Assembly (NCBI GenBank): GCA_963728365.1
Contig: CAVSJI010000001.1
Location: forward strand, 682,001-746,000
Direction: 5' to 3'
DNA: 64,000 nucleotides
DNA from: VRUE01 sp963728365
GTDB lineage: Bacteria > Actinomycetota > Thermoleophilia > Solirubrobacterales > 70-9
The translations under genes and the position numbers were made by a program. The stretch's first letter is position 1. Each line of letters starts with the position of its first letter. Shown one piece after another: positions 1-8,609 of this stretch. The notes under the pieces are model-generated. The model did no database searches, was not told the DNA's origin, and was given only the letters and a program-made list of their open reading frames with translations.

Positions 1-202
1 TCAGCATCGAGCCTCGGCACATCTGGCAGGTCATGTCCTCAGTGGTGCTCATCCGCGCGATGGTTTGGTGTTCGCCGCAGTCGGGGCACTGCGAAACGAG
101 CTCGTAGCGGCGCAGACAGTACACGCAGCGAAAGCGGCCGGGGAGCTGCGCCGGGCGCAGCCAGGGCTCGCCGCAGCCCGGGCAGGTCGCGCGCTTGTTC
201 AT
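1..202 (-). CDS. Partial double zinc-ribbon protein (5' part only)
   Basis: The first 67 codons of a minus-strand gene run off the window edge. Reading from the ATG at 202 gives two CxxC...CxxC knuckles: Cys7/10 with Cys26/29, and Cys39/42 with Cys59/62. That is the arrangement of small tandem zinc ribbons such as the E. coli YfgJ type. No catalytic motif is seen, so it is probably a metal-binding, possibly nucleic-acid- or protein-binding, adaptor. It starts 16 bp after the rsmB stop and is likely the last gene of the def-fmt-rsmB run. The C-terminus is unseen and the function unknown. Confidence 0.6.
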   Translation of the reverse strand, partial: MNKRATCPGCGEPWLRPAQLPGRFRCVYCLRRYELVSQCPDCGEHQTIARMSTTEDMTCQMCRGSML

Positions 203-217
203 GCTCGGCTCTTCATC

Positions 218-1555
218 TCAGCCATCGCCACCATCATCGCGGCTCGACCGGCTGATGAAGAAGCCGGTGGTGCGGTCGCGGTCGGGGCGCAGCTGAATAT
301 GCGGGTCGCCGGGGACCTGATCCTCGTTCTCGCGGCGGCTGATCGTGCAGGTCGAGTAGACCAGGGCTCCGCCGGGGCGCAGAGCCTGGCGGGCGCCGCG
401 CAGCAGCTCCGCCTGCACCTCGACCAGGCGCTCGATCGTCGCCGGGGACTTGCGCCAACGGGCGTCGGGCCGCGAGGCGAGCGCGCCGAGGTCCGAGCAC
501 GGCGGGTCGAGCAGGACGCGGTCGAACTGCGAACGCCAGACCGGACTGGCCTCCGACTCGATCACGGTGACGCTGCGCAGGCCGAGGCGGCGGGCCTGGT
601 CGGCGATCTCGGCGGCGCGACCCGGGTCGCTCTCGACCGAGATCACCTCGCCGCGATCCTTCATGCGCGCCGCGATCTGCCCGGTCTTGATCCCCGGCCC
701 GGCGCAGAGGTCGAGCACGTGCTCCCCGGGCTGCGGGTCGAGCACCGCGACCGCCGCCGCGGAGCCGCGGCTTTGCGGCGTCAGCAGCCCCTGCGCCACC
801 ATCTCCGGCACCGTCTCCCCCGTCCGACCCTCAACCACGACCATCTCCGGCAGCGCCAAGTCGGTTCCGGTGCGCCTTTTCCCCTCTATGACCGGCAAAG
901 GCGCACCGGAAGCGGCTGGGGCCGCCTTCACGCCCGCGTCGCCGAGGCGCTCGAGGACCGTGGGCGGGTCGGTGCGCAGGGTGTTGACTCGGAAGGCGAG
1001 CTCCGCGGGCTTGTTGCAGGAAGCGAGCAGCGAGCAGGTGTCCTCGGCGCCCAGCTCCTCCCACCACATCCGGGCTAGCCAGAGCGGCGCCGAGTGGGCG
1101 ACGGCAGCCGCCTCAGGGGTCGAGTCGTCACCGAGAAGCTCCTCGCGCAGCGCCTCGCGCTCACGGGCGGCGCGGCGCAGCACGGCATTGACGAAGCCGG
1201 CGGCGTGAGCGGCGCCGCCGTCCCTGGCCAGCTCTACCGCCTGGTCGACGGCTGCATGATCGGGCGTTGCGTCGGCGAAGATCAGCTCGTAGAGGCCGAG
1301 GCGCAACGCCGCCAGCACCGGCGGATCGAGGCGGCGCAGTGAGCGCTCCGTGAGACGGGCGATCGCGGCGTCGCTGGTGCCCCTGCGTTGCACGGCGCCG
1401 TAGGCGAGGCGCTGGGCCTGGGCCCGCTCGCGCCCGGCGAGGCCGGCGACGTCTGCGGCCTCGCGGAAGGCGCGCTCGGTGTGGGCGTCTTGCTCGAACG
1501 TCGCCCGTACGACGCCGTAGGCGAGTCGCCGCGCCGGCGCGATCGCCGCGCTCAC
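218..1555 (-). CDS. rsmB: 16S rRNA (cytosine-967-C5)-methyltransferase RsmB
   Basis: S-adenosylmethionine-dependent m5C methyltransferase of 16S rRNA. The GTG start at 1555 overlaps the fmt stop (GTGA), which fixes the start even though the frame stays open upstream. An N-terminal NusB-like helical domain (about residues 1-130) is followed by the methyltransferase fold with a SAM-binding motif around VLDLCAGPGIKTG. The two family cysteines are visible: Cys353 in DPPCSDLG and Cys403 in YSTCTIS, the latter being the nucleophile in characterised enzymes. Odd: residues about 215-230 (GAPLPVIEGKRRTGT) are encoded by a 47-bp palindrome (865-911) that also occurs five times elsewhere in the window. 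It lies in the loop between the RNA-binding part and the SAM domain and keeps the frame. The C-terminal tail is short and charged. Confidence 0.93.
   Translation of the reverse strand: MSAAIAPARRLAYGVVRATFEQDAHTERAFREAADVAGLAGRERAQAQRLAYGAVQRRGTSDAAIARLTERSLRRLDPPVLAALRLGLYELIFADATPDHAAVDQAVELARDGGAAHAAGFVNAVLRRAAREREALREELLGDDSTPEAAAVAHSAPLWLARMWWEELGAEDTCSLLASCNKPAELAFRVNTLRTDPPTVLERLGDAGVKAAPAASGAPLPVIEGKRRTGTDLALPEMVVVEGRTGETVPEMVAQGLLTPQSRGSAAAVAVLDPQPGEHVLDLCAGPGIKTGQIAARMKDRGEVISVESDPGRAAEIADQARRLGLRSVTVIESEASPVWRSQFDRVLLDPPCSDLGALASRPDARWRKSPATIERLVEVQAELLRGARQALRPGGALVYSTCTISRRENEDQVPGDPHIQLRPDRDRTTGFFISRSSRDDGGDG
865..911. repeat. 47-bp palindrome, family F1, copy 1 (inside rsmB)
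   Basis: Arms TTCCGGTGCGCCTTT and AAAGGCGCACCGGAA flank a short AT-containing loop (around CCCTCTATGACC). One of six copies with exactly the same 47-bp length. It is read through in frame as part of RsmB. 47 is not a multiple of three, so frame retention needs compensating flanking bases. Confidence 0.9.
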
Positions 1556-2457
1556 AGCTTCGGCAGCGGGTGGCCGCGCAGGTAGGCGTCCGCCGCCATC
1601 GGGCGGCCGCCCGGCGGCTGCACGACCTCGAGCCGCAGGGCGCCACGCCCGCAGCCGAGTAGCAGCGCCCCCCACTCGGCCCGCATCTTTCCCGCCCTAA
1701 CGCCGACCTCGACCGCGCGGGCGCGGCGCACTCCGAGGCGCTCGCCGCCCTGCGTCTCCAGGTAGGCGCCGACGTGCGGGGTCAGGGCCCGCACCGTGCG
1801 GGCCAGCTCCACCGCCGAGCGGCGCGGGTCGAGGCGCCGCTCGCCGGCCTCGATCTTCTCCGCGTAGGTTGCCGCCCGCTCATCCTGCTCGGCGAACTCG
1901 AGGCGCCCTTCGGCGAGCTGGTCGAAGGCCCGAACCAGCAGCTCGCCGCCGAGCGTCGCCAGCTTGCCCGAGAGCGCCTCGAAGTCGTCCTCGGCGCCAA
2001 TCGAAACCTCATCGCGCAGGGCGACCGGGCCGCAGTCGAGGCCGGCGGTCACCTGCATCACACAGACGCCGGTGTGCTCGTCGCCGGCCATGATCGAGCG
2101 CTCGATCGGCGCTGCGCCGCGCCAGCGGGGCAGCAGCGAGGGGTGCACGTTGAGCATCGGCCAGCGCGAGAGCAGCGGCTCTCGGATCAGCTGGCCGAAC
2201 GCGCAGACGGCGACTGCCTCCGGCTGTACGGCCTCGATCCGCGCCAACGCCGCCTCGTCGTTGACGTTGGGCGCCTGCAGCAGGTCGATGCCGAGCTCGC
2301 GCGCCGCGTCGGCGGCCGGCGGGGCCTGCGTGCGCCGGCCGCGGCCCTTGGGCCGGTCGGGCGGCGTGATCACCAGCAGCGGTCGGTGGGGAGAGTCCGC
2401 CAGCGCGCGCAGCACGCTGGCGGCGAACTCCGAGGTGCCGAGGTAGACCGTCCTCAC
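1552..2457 (-). CDS. fmt: Methionyl-tRNA formyltransferase
   Basis: Transfers a formyl group from 10-formyl-tetrahydrofolate to initiator Met-tRNA. 301 residues, a normal length. The N-terminus MRTVYLGTSEFAASVL is the Rossmann start of the family. The formyltransferase signature with catalytic Asn/His appears as NVHPSLLPRWRGAAPI, with GLDCGPV further on. The C-terminal OB-like domain binds tRNA. It sits 10 bp downstream of def and overlaps rsmB by 4 bp, the common def-fmt-rsmB arrangement that couples formylation and deformylation of nascent proteins. Confidence 0.96.
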   Translation of the reverse strand: MRTVYLGTSEFAASVLRALADSPHRPLLVITPPDRPKGRGRRTQAPPAADAARELGIDLLQAPNVNDEAALARIEAVQPEAVAVCAFGQLIREPLLSRWPMLNVHPSLLPRWRGAAPIERSIMAGDEHTGVCVMQVTAGLDCGPVALRDEVSIGAEDDFEALSGKLATLGGELLVRAFDQLAEGRLEFAEQDERAATYAEKIEAGERRLDPRRSAVELARTVRALTPHVGAYLETQGGERLGVRRARAVEVGVRAGKMRAEWGALLLGCGRGALRLEVVQPPGGRPMAADAYLRGHPLPKL

Positions 2458-2467
2458 GCGGTGGGTC

Positions 2468-3100
2468 TCACGCGTCCGAGCGCGGCTCGCGGTGGTGGGC
2501 GCCCTCGGCCGGCTCGGGCTCCTCCTCGGCGGAGGGGCTGTAGCTCGTGCCCTCGCGCAGGGCGCGCAGGGCGGCCTTGCGCTGGGCGCGCGGGGCGCGG
2601 TCGAGGATCAGCACGCCGTCGAGGTGGTCGAGCTCGTGCTGCAGGACGCGGGCCTCGAGGCCGGAGGCCTCGATCAGCACCCGCTCGCCGTCGAGGTCGC
2701 GGCCGCTGAGGCGAGCGTGCAGGGGACGCTCGACGTCCATCGAGACGCGCGGCAGACTGAGGCAGCCCTCCTCGGCGGTCACCAGCTCGTCGGAGAGCCA
2801 CTCGATCTGCGGGTTGACCAGCGCGGTCGGCTCGCTGTCGCCGCCGGCTTGGAAGACGAGCAGCCGGCGCAGCATCCCGACCTGGGTGGCCGCCAGCCCG
2901 ACCCCCATCCCCTCCTGCATGATCCGCACCATTCGCTCGACCTCGCCCCGCAGCTCCGATCCGAACTCGCGCACCGGCGAGGCGACGCTCTTCAAGACCG
3001 GGTCGCCGAACTTGACCACATGGGCCAGCGCCGCTTCACGACGCGCCAGCAGCTCCGCTTCGAGCTCGCTGCGCTCCTCGGTCTCGGCCTGATCGGACAT
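2468..3100 (-). CDS. def: Peptide deformylase
   Basis: Removes the N-formyl group from nascent polypeptides; a metal-dependent cytosolic enzyme. All three family motifs are present: GVGLAATQVG (66-75), EGCLS (111-115, metal-binding Cys) and HELDH (155-159, two metal-binding His and catalytic Glu). 210 residues, slightly long, with acidic extensions at both ends. An ideal -10 (TAGAAT) ends 6 nt before the ATG, suggesting a leaderless transcript that drives def-fmt-rsmB. Confidence 0.96.
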   Translation of the reverse strand: MSDQAETEERSELEAELLARREAALAHVVKFGDPVLKSVASPVREFGSELRGEVERMVRIMQEGMGVGLAATQVGMLRRLLVFQAGGDSEPTALVNPQIEWLSDELVTAEEGCLSLPRVSMDVERPLHARLSGRDLDGERVLIEASGLEARVLQHELDHLDGVLILDRAPRAQRKAALRALREGTSYSPSAEEEPEPAEGAHHREPRSDA

Positions 3101-3106
3101 AGGTCG

Positions 3107-3112
3107 ATTCTA
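3107..3112 (-). promoter_or_regulatory. Candidate leaderless -10 element of def
   Basis: TAGAAT on the minus strand, 6 nt before the def ATG. The expected transcription start falls on or next to the start codon, and no Shine-Dalgarno is visible. Confidence 0.5.
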
Positions 3113-3120
3113 TGGACCGG

Positions 3121-5310
3121 CTACTGCGGATCGACGTCGACCGAGATCGCGACGTCGCGCAGGGCGCGGTCGGCGGCGAGACACTCGACCGTGTCGCGGA
3201 CAGCCGAGATCGTCGCCTCGCGGGCCTGCGCCTTGAGCAGCAGCCGGCGGCGGTGGCGGTTGCGGACGCGGAACATCGGCGCTGGACCGAGCAGTTCGGT
3301 TTCCTCGGGCAGGGCCGGGGCAAGGGCCCCGGCGATCTTGTCGGCGGCGCGGTCGAGGCGTTCTTCGGACTCGGCCTTGAGCACGATCCGCGTGAGGTGC
3401 GAGAAGGGCGGATAGCGCAGAGCGCGGCGGCGCTCGACCTCCTCGCCGAGAAAAGCGGTCGAGTCGTGCTCGGCGGCGTGCAGGATGCTGGGCGCGCTCG
3501 GCGCAAGGGTCTGGACGATCACGCTCCCTCCCGCCTCACCGCGACCGCTGCGCCCGGCGAGCTGGGTGACCATCGCAAAGGTCCGCTCCGCCGCGCGGAA
3601 GTCGGGAAAGCGCAGGGTCGCATCGGCGTCGAGGATCGCGCTGAGGGTGACCTCGGGGAAGTCGTGGCCCTTGGCGACCATCTGAGTGCCGACCAACACG
3701 GCGCTGCTCGCCTCGCCGAACGCGGCGAGGATCCGGGCGTGGGCGCCGCGCCCGGCGGCGGTGTCGGCGTCGAGGCGCAGGACCGGCATCGGCGCCAGCC
3801 GCTCGGCGAGCAGCGCCTCGACCTGCTCGGTCCCGACGCCGGCGCGCGAGAGGGTGGTCGAGCCGCAATCCCCGCAGGAGCGAGGCAGCGGTTCGGAATG
3901 GGCGCAGTGGTGGCAGACGAGCCGGCCGCTGTGGCGGTGGACGATCAGCGAGACGTCGCAGTTCGGGCAGCTCCAGTGGCGGCCGCAGCTGCGGCAGGTG
4001 AGCCACGGGGCGAACCCGCGCCGGTTGACCATCACGATCGCCTTCTGCCCGGCGGCGCGGACGCCCTCCAGCGCCGCCCAGGTCTGCGGGTGCAGGGCGT
4101 CGGAGCGCGGATCGGCCTCGCGCATGTCGAGCACCCGCACCGGCGGCATCGCCCGCCCGTCGACCCGGCTGGGCAGCTCGAGCCGCGGCAGCTCCGCCCA
4201 GGACTCCGGGCGCGGCGTCGCCGTCCCGGCGAGCAGCACCGCGCCCGCCTCGGCGGCGCGGCGGCGGGCAACCGCGCGGGCGTCGTAGCAGGGATCGCCG
4301 TCCTGCTTGTAGGAGGGATCGTGCTCCTCGTCGACGACGATCAGGCCGAGGTCGGCGAGCGGCGCGAAGACGGCCGAGCGCGGCCCCACGCAGACGCTCG
4401 CCTCGCCGCTGCGCAGGCGCCGCCACTCGTCGTAGCGCTCGCCGTCGGAGAGGGCCGAGTGCAGGACGGCGAAGCGGTCGCCGAGCCGGGCGCGGAAGCG
4501 GGCGACGGCCTGCGGGGCGAGGCCGATCTCGGGGACGAGGACGATCGCGCTGCGCCCGCGGGCGAGCGCCGCCTCGACCGCGGCGAGGTAGACCTCGGTC
4601 TTGCCCGAGCCGGTGACGCCGTGCAGGAGCTGCTCGCGCGGGGCGCCGGCCTCACCGTCGAGCGCCTTGACGACGCTCGCCACCGCCGCCTCCTGCTCGG
4701 GCAGGAGCGCCGGGCGGGCGGTTGCGGCGCCGACCTGAGGCTGGCCTGAGCGCCGGCGAACGCGCGAGTTGCGGGTGGCGATCAGGCCGCGCTCCTCCAG
4801 CCGACGCAGGACGGCGCGGTCCGAGCCGACCGCGGCCCTCAGCTCCGGCGCCGACATCTCCCCGGCGCGCAGCGCCTCGAGCACGGCGCGCTGCTTGACC
4901 CCGAGCCGCTCACCGCCGCTCAGCGCCGCCTCGCCCGCCGCCGCGATCTCTGCCCGCAGCTCGGTCCGCGAGCGGACCCGCTGCCCGGCCGCGCCGGTGC
5001 CCGGCGGCAGCACCAGCTGCAGGCCGCGCGAGGGGGTCGAACAGTACTCGCGGGCGATCCAGAGGCCGAGCCGCACGAGCTCCGGCGGCGTGCCGGCCTC
5101 GAGCGCCTCGATCGGCTCGGCGAGCCGCTCAAGCGGCAGATCCGAGGCCTCCGCAAGCTCGACGACGACGCCGAGCAGGCGCTGCCGCCCGAAGGGCACG
5201 CGCAGCAGGCTGCCGACGCCGAGCCCGGCCATCTCCTCGGGCAACCGGTAGTCGAACGGCCCGCGCAGGGCGCGGGCGGTGGTGAGCGGCTCGACCCTTG
5301 CTATCGACAC
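3121..5310 (-). CDS. priA: Primosomal protein N' (replication restart helicase PriA)
   Basis: DNA helicase that recognises collapsed forks and starts replication restart. 729 residues. An N-terminal 3'-DNA-binding domain is followed by Walker A (HGVTGSGKTEVYLA), the DEEH box (VDEEHDPSYKQDGD), a cysteine-rich zinc-binding insert (CRSCGRHWSCPNCD, then CHHC and CGDCGS) and helicase motifs V-VI (GTQMVAKGHDFP, QLAGRSGRG). The helicase core looks intact, unlike the degenerate PriA of many mycobacteria and relatives. The GTG start at 5310 has GGGAGG directly before it. Divergent from the PH-domain gene at 5360. Confidence 0.95.
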   Translation of the reverse strand: MSIARVEPLTTARALRGPFDYRLPEEMAGLGVGSLLRVPFGRQRLLGVVVELAEASDLPLERLAEPIEALEAGTPPELVRLGLWIAREYCSTPSRGLQLVLPPGTGAAGQRVRSRTELRAEIAAAGEAALSGGERLGVKQRAVLEALRAGEMSAPELRAAVGSDRAVLRRLEERGLIATRNSRVRRRSGQPQVGAATARPALLPEQEAAVASVVKALDGEAGAPREQLLHGVTGSGKTEVYLAAVEAALARGRSAIVLVPEIGLAPQAVARFRARLGDRFAVLHSALSDGERYDEWRRLRSGEASVCVGPRSAVFAPLADLGLIVVDEEHDPSYKQDGDPCYDARAVARRRAAEAGAVLLAGTATPRPESWAELPRLELPSRVDGRAMPPVRVLDMREADPRSDALHPQTWAALEGVRAAGQKAIVMVNRRGFAPWLTCRSCGRHWSCPNCDVSLIVHRHSGRLVCHHCAHSEPLPRSCGDCGSTTLSRAGVGTEQVEALLAERLAPMPVLRLDADTAAGRGAHARILAAFGEASSAVLVGTQMVAKGHDFPEVTLSAILDADATLRFPDFRAAERTFAMVTQLAGRSGRGEAGGSVIVQTLAPSAPSILHAAEHDSTAFLGEEVERRRALRYPPFSHLTRIVLKAESEERLDRAADKIAGALAPALPEETELLGPAPMFRVRNRHRRRLLLKAQAREATISAVRDTVECLAADRALRDVAISVDVDPQ

Positions 5311-5345
5311 CCTCCCAAGCTATGGAGGAAGGCGGACGGCGCGGG

Positions 5346-5351
5346 TATGCT
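5346..5351 (+). promoter_or_regulatory. Candidate -10 of the PH-domain gene
   Basis: TATGCT lies 8 nt before the ATG at 5360, so the transcript would be leaderless or nearly so. No convincing -35 is seen. Confidence 0.4.
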
Positions 5352-5359
5352 GGGCACCG

Positions 5360-5857
5360 ATGGGCCTCAACCTCAGTCCGGGAGAGCAGGTCATCTTCCA
5401 GGGCCACCCCTCCTGGCGCGCGATCATCGGCTTCTACCTGAAGGGCATCCTGGTCGCCGCCCTCGCCGGCGTGGTTTTCAAGCTCTTCGGCGCCGGCGGC
5501 GGCACGGTCTTCCTGGTCGTCCTCGCGATCGTCGCGGTCACCGTGCTCGCCGGCTTCCTCAAGCGGGTCTCGACCACCTACACGATCACCGACCGCCGCC
5601 TCAACATCCGCCGCGGCATCGTCTCCCGCGAGGTCCAGGAGACCCGCCTCGAGCGGGTCCAGAACGTCAACTACAAGCAGTCCATCTACCAGCGGCTCGT
5701 CCAGGTCGGCGACGTCGACTTCGACACGGCCGCGGGCGACGACTACAACTTCATCTTCTACGGCGTAGCCGACCCGGGCGACGTGGTCCACAAGGTCGAC
5801 CAGGCGACGGGCGCCGGAGCGGCCGGCGCGCACGGCTTGGGCGAGCCGCAGGCGTAG
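5360..5857 (+). CDS. Membrane protein with bacterial PH domain (YdbS/bPH2 type)
   Basis: 165 residues. I start it at the ATG 5360 (MGLNLSPGEQVIFQGHPSW), because upstream codons overlap priA and lack family character. Two adjacent transmembrane segments (about residues 22-43 and 48-68) precede a bPH2 domain with the characteristic TTYTITDRRLNIRRGIVSR strand pair and LERVQNVNYKQSIYQR. bPH2 proteins are inner-membrane proteins of poorly defined role, often linked to envelope stress. A lone plus-strand gene among minus-strand operons. Confidence 0.85.
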   Translation: MGLNLSPGEQVIFQGHPSWRAIIGFYLKGILVAALAGVVFKLFGAGGGTVFLVVLAIVAVTVLAGFLKRVSTTYTITDRRLNIRRGIVSREVQETRLERVQNVNYKQSIYQRLVQVGDVDFDTAAGDDYNFIFYGVADPGDVVHKVDQATGAGAAGAHGLGEPQA

Positions 5858-5880
5858 GGCGCGGTCAGGGCGGGATGTCG

Positions 5881-6021
5881 GTGGCCCTTTCCGGGAGTGT
5901 CGCAAAGCGGCGGAAATGCAATCCGGTTATCGCGCGCCGCAGGCGCGCTCATTCTTCGGAGCTAAGCGCCCGCGAAGCGGGCGCGTGCGACATCAATTCG
6001 ACTGGAGGGTGACCAGCCCCC
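5881..6021. repeat. Palindromic element F3, copy 1
   Basis: Core 5898-6000 starts TGTCGCAAAGCGGCGGAAA and ends GTGCGACATCAATTCG. It matches the core at 27992-28088 closely, including the TGCAATCCGGT stretch and a GCGCCGCAGGCGC-like inner hairpin. The outer arms are only partly complementary here (GGTGGCCCT versus AGGGTGACC). It lies between the convergent PH-domain gene and metK and could also stop transcription from both. Confidence 0.75.
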
Positions 6022-6040
6022 TCCCCCGACCCCTCTCGCG

Positions 6041-7288
6041 TCAGGCGGGCGCGACCTCGAGCCCTGCCGCGTCCTTGAGTTTGTCCGCCCGGTCGGTCCG
6101 CTCCCAGGTGAAGGCATCGCCCTCGCGGCCGAAGTGGCCGTAGGCGGCGGTCTGCCTGAAGATCGGGCGGTGCAGGTCGAGGTAGCGGCGGAAGGCTCCC
6201 GGGCGGAGGTCGAACTCGGCTTCGACCAACCTTGAGATCTGGGAATCGGGGAGCTTGCCGGTGCCGAAGGTCTCGACCATCAGCGAGATCGGGCGGGCGA
6301 CGCCGATCGCGTAGGCGACCTGGACCTCGCAGCGCTCCGCGAGACCCGCCGCAACGACGTTCTTGGCGACGTGGCGGGCAGCGTAGGCGGCCGAGCGGTC
6401 GACCTTCGAGGGGTCCTTGCCGGAGAAGGCGCCGCCGCCGTGGCGAGCCATGCCTCCGTAGGTGTCGACGATGATCTTGCGGCCGGTGAGGCCGGCGTCG
6501 CCGACCGGACCGCCGATCACGAACTTGCCGGTCGGGTTGACCAGGAAGTGGTTGCGCAGCTCGGCCTCGTCGAAGAGGCCAGCAGCCTCGGCGCCGAGCA
6601 CCGGCCCGACGACGCTCTCCCAGAGGTCGGGCTTGATCTTCGACTCCGACTCGACCCCCTCGGCGTGCTGGGTGGAAATCAGCAGCTTTTCGACTTTCAC
6701 CGGGCGGCCGTCGGCATAGCGGACCGTCACCTGGGTCTTGCCATCGGGGCCGAGGTAGTCGAGCGAGCGGTCCTTGCGGACCGCCGCCAGCCGCTCGGCG
6801 AGCCGGTGGGCGAGGTGGATCGGCATCGGCATCAGCGCCTCGGTCTCGTCGCTGGCGTAGCCGAACATCATCCCCTGGTCGCCCGCGCCGGCGATCAGCA
6901 GCTCGTCCTCGACCGACTCGGTGCGCGTCTCATACGCCTTGTCGACCCCCTGGGCGATGTCCGGCGACTGCTTGTCGAGCGAGACGAGCACCGAGACGTG
7001 GTCGCAGTGGTAGCCGTAGTCGCCGTGGTCGTAGCCGATCTCGCGGATCGTCTCGCGGACCAGCTCCGGCACGTCGAGGTGGACGTCAGTCGAGATCTCC
7101 CCCGAGACCACCGCCATGCCGGTGTTGACCAGCGTCTCGCAGGCGACGCGGCCGTCCGGATCGCCCTCCATCACGGCGTCGAGCACGGCGTCGGAGATCG
7201 CGTCGCAAACCTTGTCGGGGTGTCCCTCGGTGACGGACTCGGACGTGAAGAGGTACTCGCCCTCGGCGAGCGGCTGGATATCGGTCAT
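6041..7288 (-). CDS. metK: S-adenosylmethionine synthase
   Basis: Makes S-adenosylmethionine from methionine and ATP in the cytosol. 415 residues, normal length. Signature stretches include FTSESVTEGHPDKVCDAISD near the N-terminus (ATP/Mg site), GAGDQGMMFGYA and the P-loop-like GGGAFSGKDPSKVDRSAAY. Last gene of the DAHP synthase-tyrA-aroA-cmk-der-metK run. Its own -10 (TAGGCT) overlaps the der stop codon and sits 7 nt before the ATG, so it can be transcribed separately as a leaderless message. Confidence 0.97.
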   Translation of the reverse strand: MTDIQPLAEGEYLFTSESVTEGHPDKVCDAISDAVLDAVMEGDPDGRVACETLVNTGMAVVSGEISTDVHLDVPELVRETIREIGYDHGDYGYHCDHVSVLVSLDKQSPDIAQGVDKAYETRTESVEDELLIAGAGDQGMMFGYASDETEALMPMPIHLAHRLAERLAAVRKDRSLDYLGPDGKTQVTVRYADGRPVKVEKLLISTQHAEGVESESKIKPDLWESVVGPVLGAEAAGLFDEAELRNHFLVNPTGKFVIGGPVGDAGLTGRKIIVDTYGGMARHGGGAFSGKDPSKVDRSAAYAARHVAKNVVAAGLAERCEVQVAYAIGVARPISLMVETFGTGKLPDSQISRLVEAEFDLRPGAFRRYLDLHRPIFRQTAAYGHFGREGDAFTWERTDRADKLKDAAGLEVAPA

Positions 7289-7295
7289 GACTCGA

Positions 7296-7301
7296 AGCCT
7301 A
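7296..7301 (-). promoter_or_regulatory. Candidate leaderless -10 of metK
   Basis: TAGGCT, 7 nt before the metK ATG. Its first three bases are the stop codon of der. Confidence 0.45.
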
Positions 7302-8609
7302 GCGTCGGTTTCCCGAGTGAGGCACGAAGTCGATTACGAGGGGCACACCCTCGAGCCCGTAGGTCTCGCGCAGGCGGTTCTCCAGGTGGTAGGCCCAGTC
7401 GCGCACGATCAGCTTGCGGTCGTTGACCTGGATCGCGATCCGCGGCGGCCGCTCACCCACCTGGGCGGCGTAGTAGAGGCGCAGGCGGCGGCCGCGTCGG
7501 GACGGAGGGGGCGTGCGAGCGACGACCGCGGCGACGAAGCGGTTGAGCTCCGGGGTCGGGATTCGCTCCGCGGCGCGGTCGGCCAGCTCCAGCGCCTTGG
7601 GCAGCAGGTTGGCGACGTTGCGCCCGCGGGTCGCCGAGCAGGTGACGACGGCGGGACGCAGGCGCAGCTTGCGGGCAACCCGGGCGCGGGCGTCGTCGAC
7701 GTCGGTGCGGCTGATGTCCCACTTGTTGAGCACCAGCAGGGTCGCGCAGCCGGCCTTCATCGCCAGCTCGGCGACGCGCAGGTCCTCGGCGGTCACGCCA
7801 TCGGCGGCGTCGCAGACGACGATCGCCACGTCGGCGCGCTCGACCGCGTGTTCGGAGCGCAGCTGGGCGTAGTAGTCGACCGTGCCGGCGACCTTAGAGC
7901 GGCGCCGCAGCCCGGCCGTGTCGACCAGGACGACCGGCCGGCCGTCGACCTCGACCTCGGTGTCGATCGAGTCGCGCGTGGTGCCGGCACGCTCGGAGAC
8001 GATCACCCGGTCGGAGCCGAGGAAGGCGTTGACCAGCGAAGACTTGCCGGCATTGGGACGGCCGATCACCGCGACCCGCACGGCGCCGTCGCCGTCCTCG
8101 GCGGGCGGGCGCTCGCCCATCGCCTCGACCGCACGGTCGAGCAGGTCGCCGCTGCCCAGGCCGTGCGAGGCCGAGACCGGCAGGGGCTCGCCCAGGCCGA
8201 GCCCGTGCAGCTCCGCGGTCAGGTGCTCGTCCTCGGGCCGGTCGACCTTGTTGGCGACGACGAGGACCGGCGTCTCGGCGCCGCGCAGCGTCCTCGCCAG
8301 CTCGACGTCCCCGGCTCGCGCCCCCGCGCGGGCGTCGAGGACGAAGAGGATCACGTCGGCCTCGGCGATCCCCAGCCGCGCCTGGCGCTGCACGTCGCGA
8401 GCCAGCTCGGACTCGTCGGCGAGGTCGATGCCGCCGGTGTCGAGCAGGTCGAAGGCGACCCCGTTCCACTCGCAGCGCACCCGCTTGCGGTCCCGTGTGA
8501 CGCCCGCCTCGGCGTGGGTGACCGCCTCGCGCCCGCCGGCGAGCCTGTTGATCAAGGTGCTCTTGCCGACGTTGGGGAAGCCGACGACGGCGACGACCGG
8601 CCGGCTCAA
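7299..8609 (-). CDS. der: Ribosome assembly GTPase Der (EngA)
   Basis: Tandem-GTPase factor for 50S subunit assembly. 436 residues. Two G domains, each with a G1 P-loop (GFPNVGKSTLIN near residue 10; GRPNAGKSSLVN near residue 185), G3 (DTGGID; DTAGLR) and G4 (NKVD; NKWD) motifs, then the KH-like domain ending in IDFVPHSG. Overlaps cmk by 4 bp, a neighbour pair common across bacteria. Confidence 0.97.
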   Translation of the reverse strand: MSRPVVAVVGFPNVGKSTLINRLAGGREAVTHAEAGVTRDRKRVRCEWNGVAFDLLDTGGIDLADESELARDVQRQARLGIAEADVILFVLDARAGARAGDVELARTLRGAETPVLVVANKVDRPEDEHLTAELHGLGLGEPLPVSASHGLGSGDLLDRAVEAMGERPPAEDGDGAVRVAVIGRPNAGKSSLVNAFLGSDRVIVSERAGTTRDSIDTEVEVDGRPVVLVDTAGLRRRSKVAGTVDYYAQLRSEHAVERADVAIVVCDAADGVTAEDLRVAELAMKAGCATLLVLNKWDISRTDVDDARARVARKLRLRPAVVTCSATRGRNVANLLPKALELADRAAERIPTPELNRFVAAVVARTPPPSRRGRRLRLYYAAQVGERPPRIAIQVNDRKLIVRDWAYHLENRLRETYGLEGVPLVIDFVPHSGNRR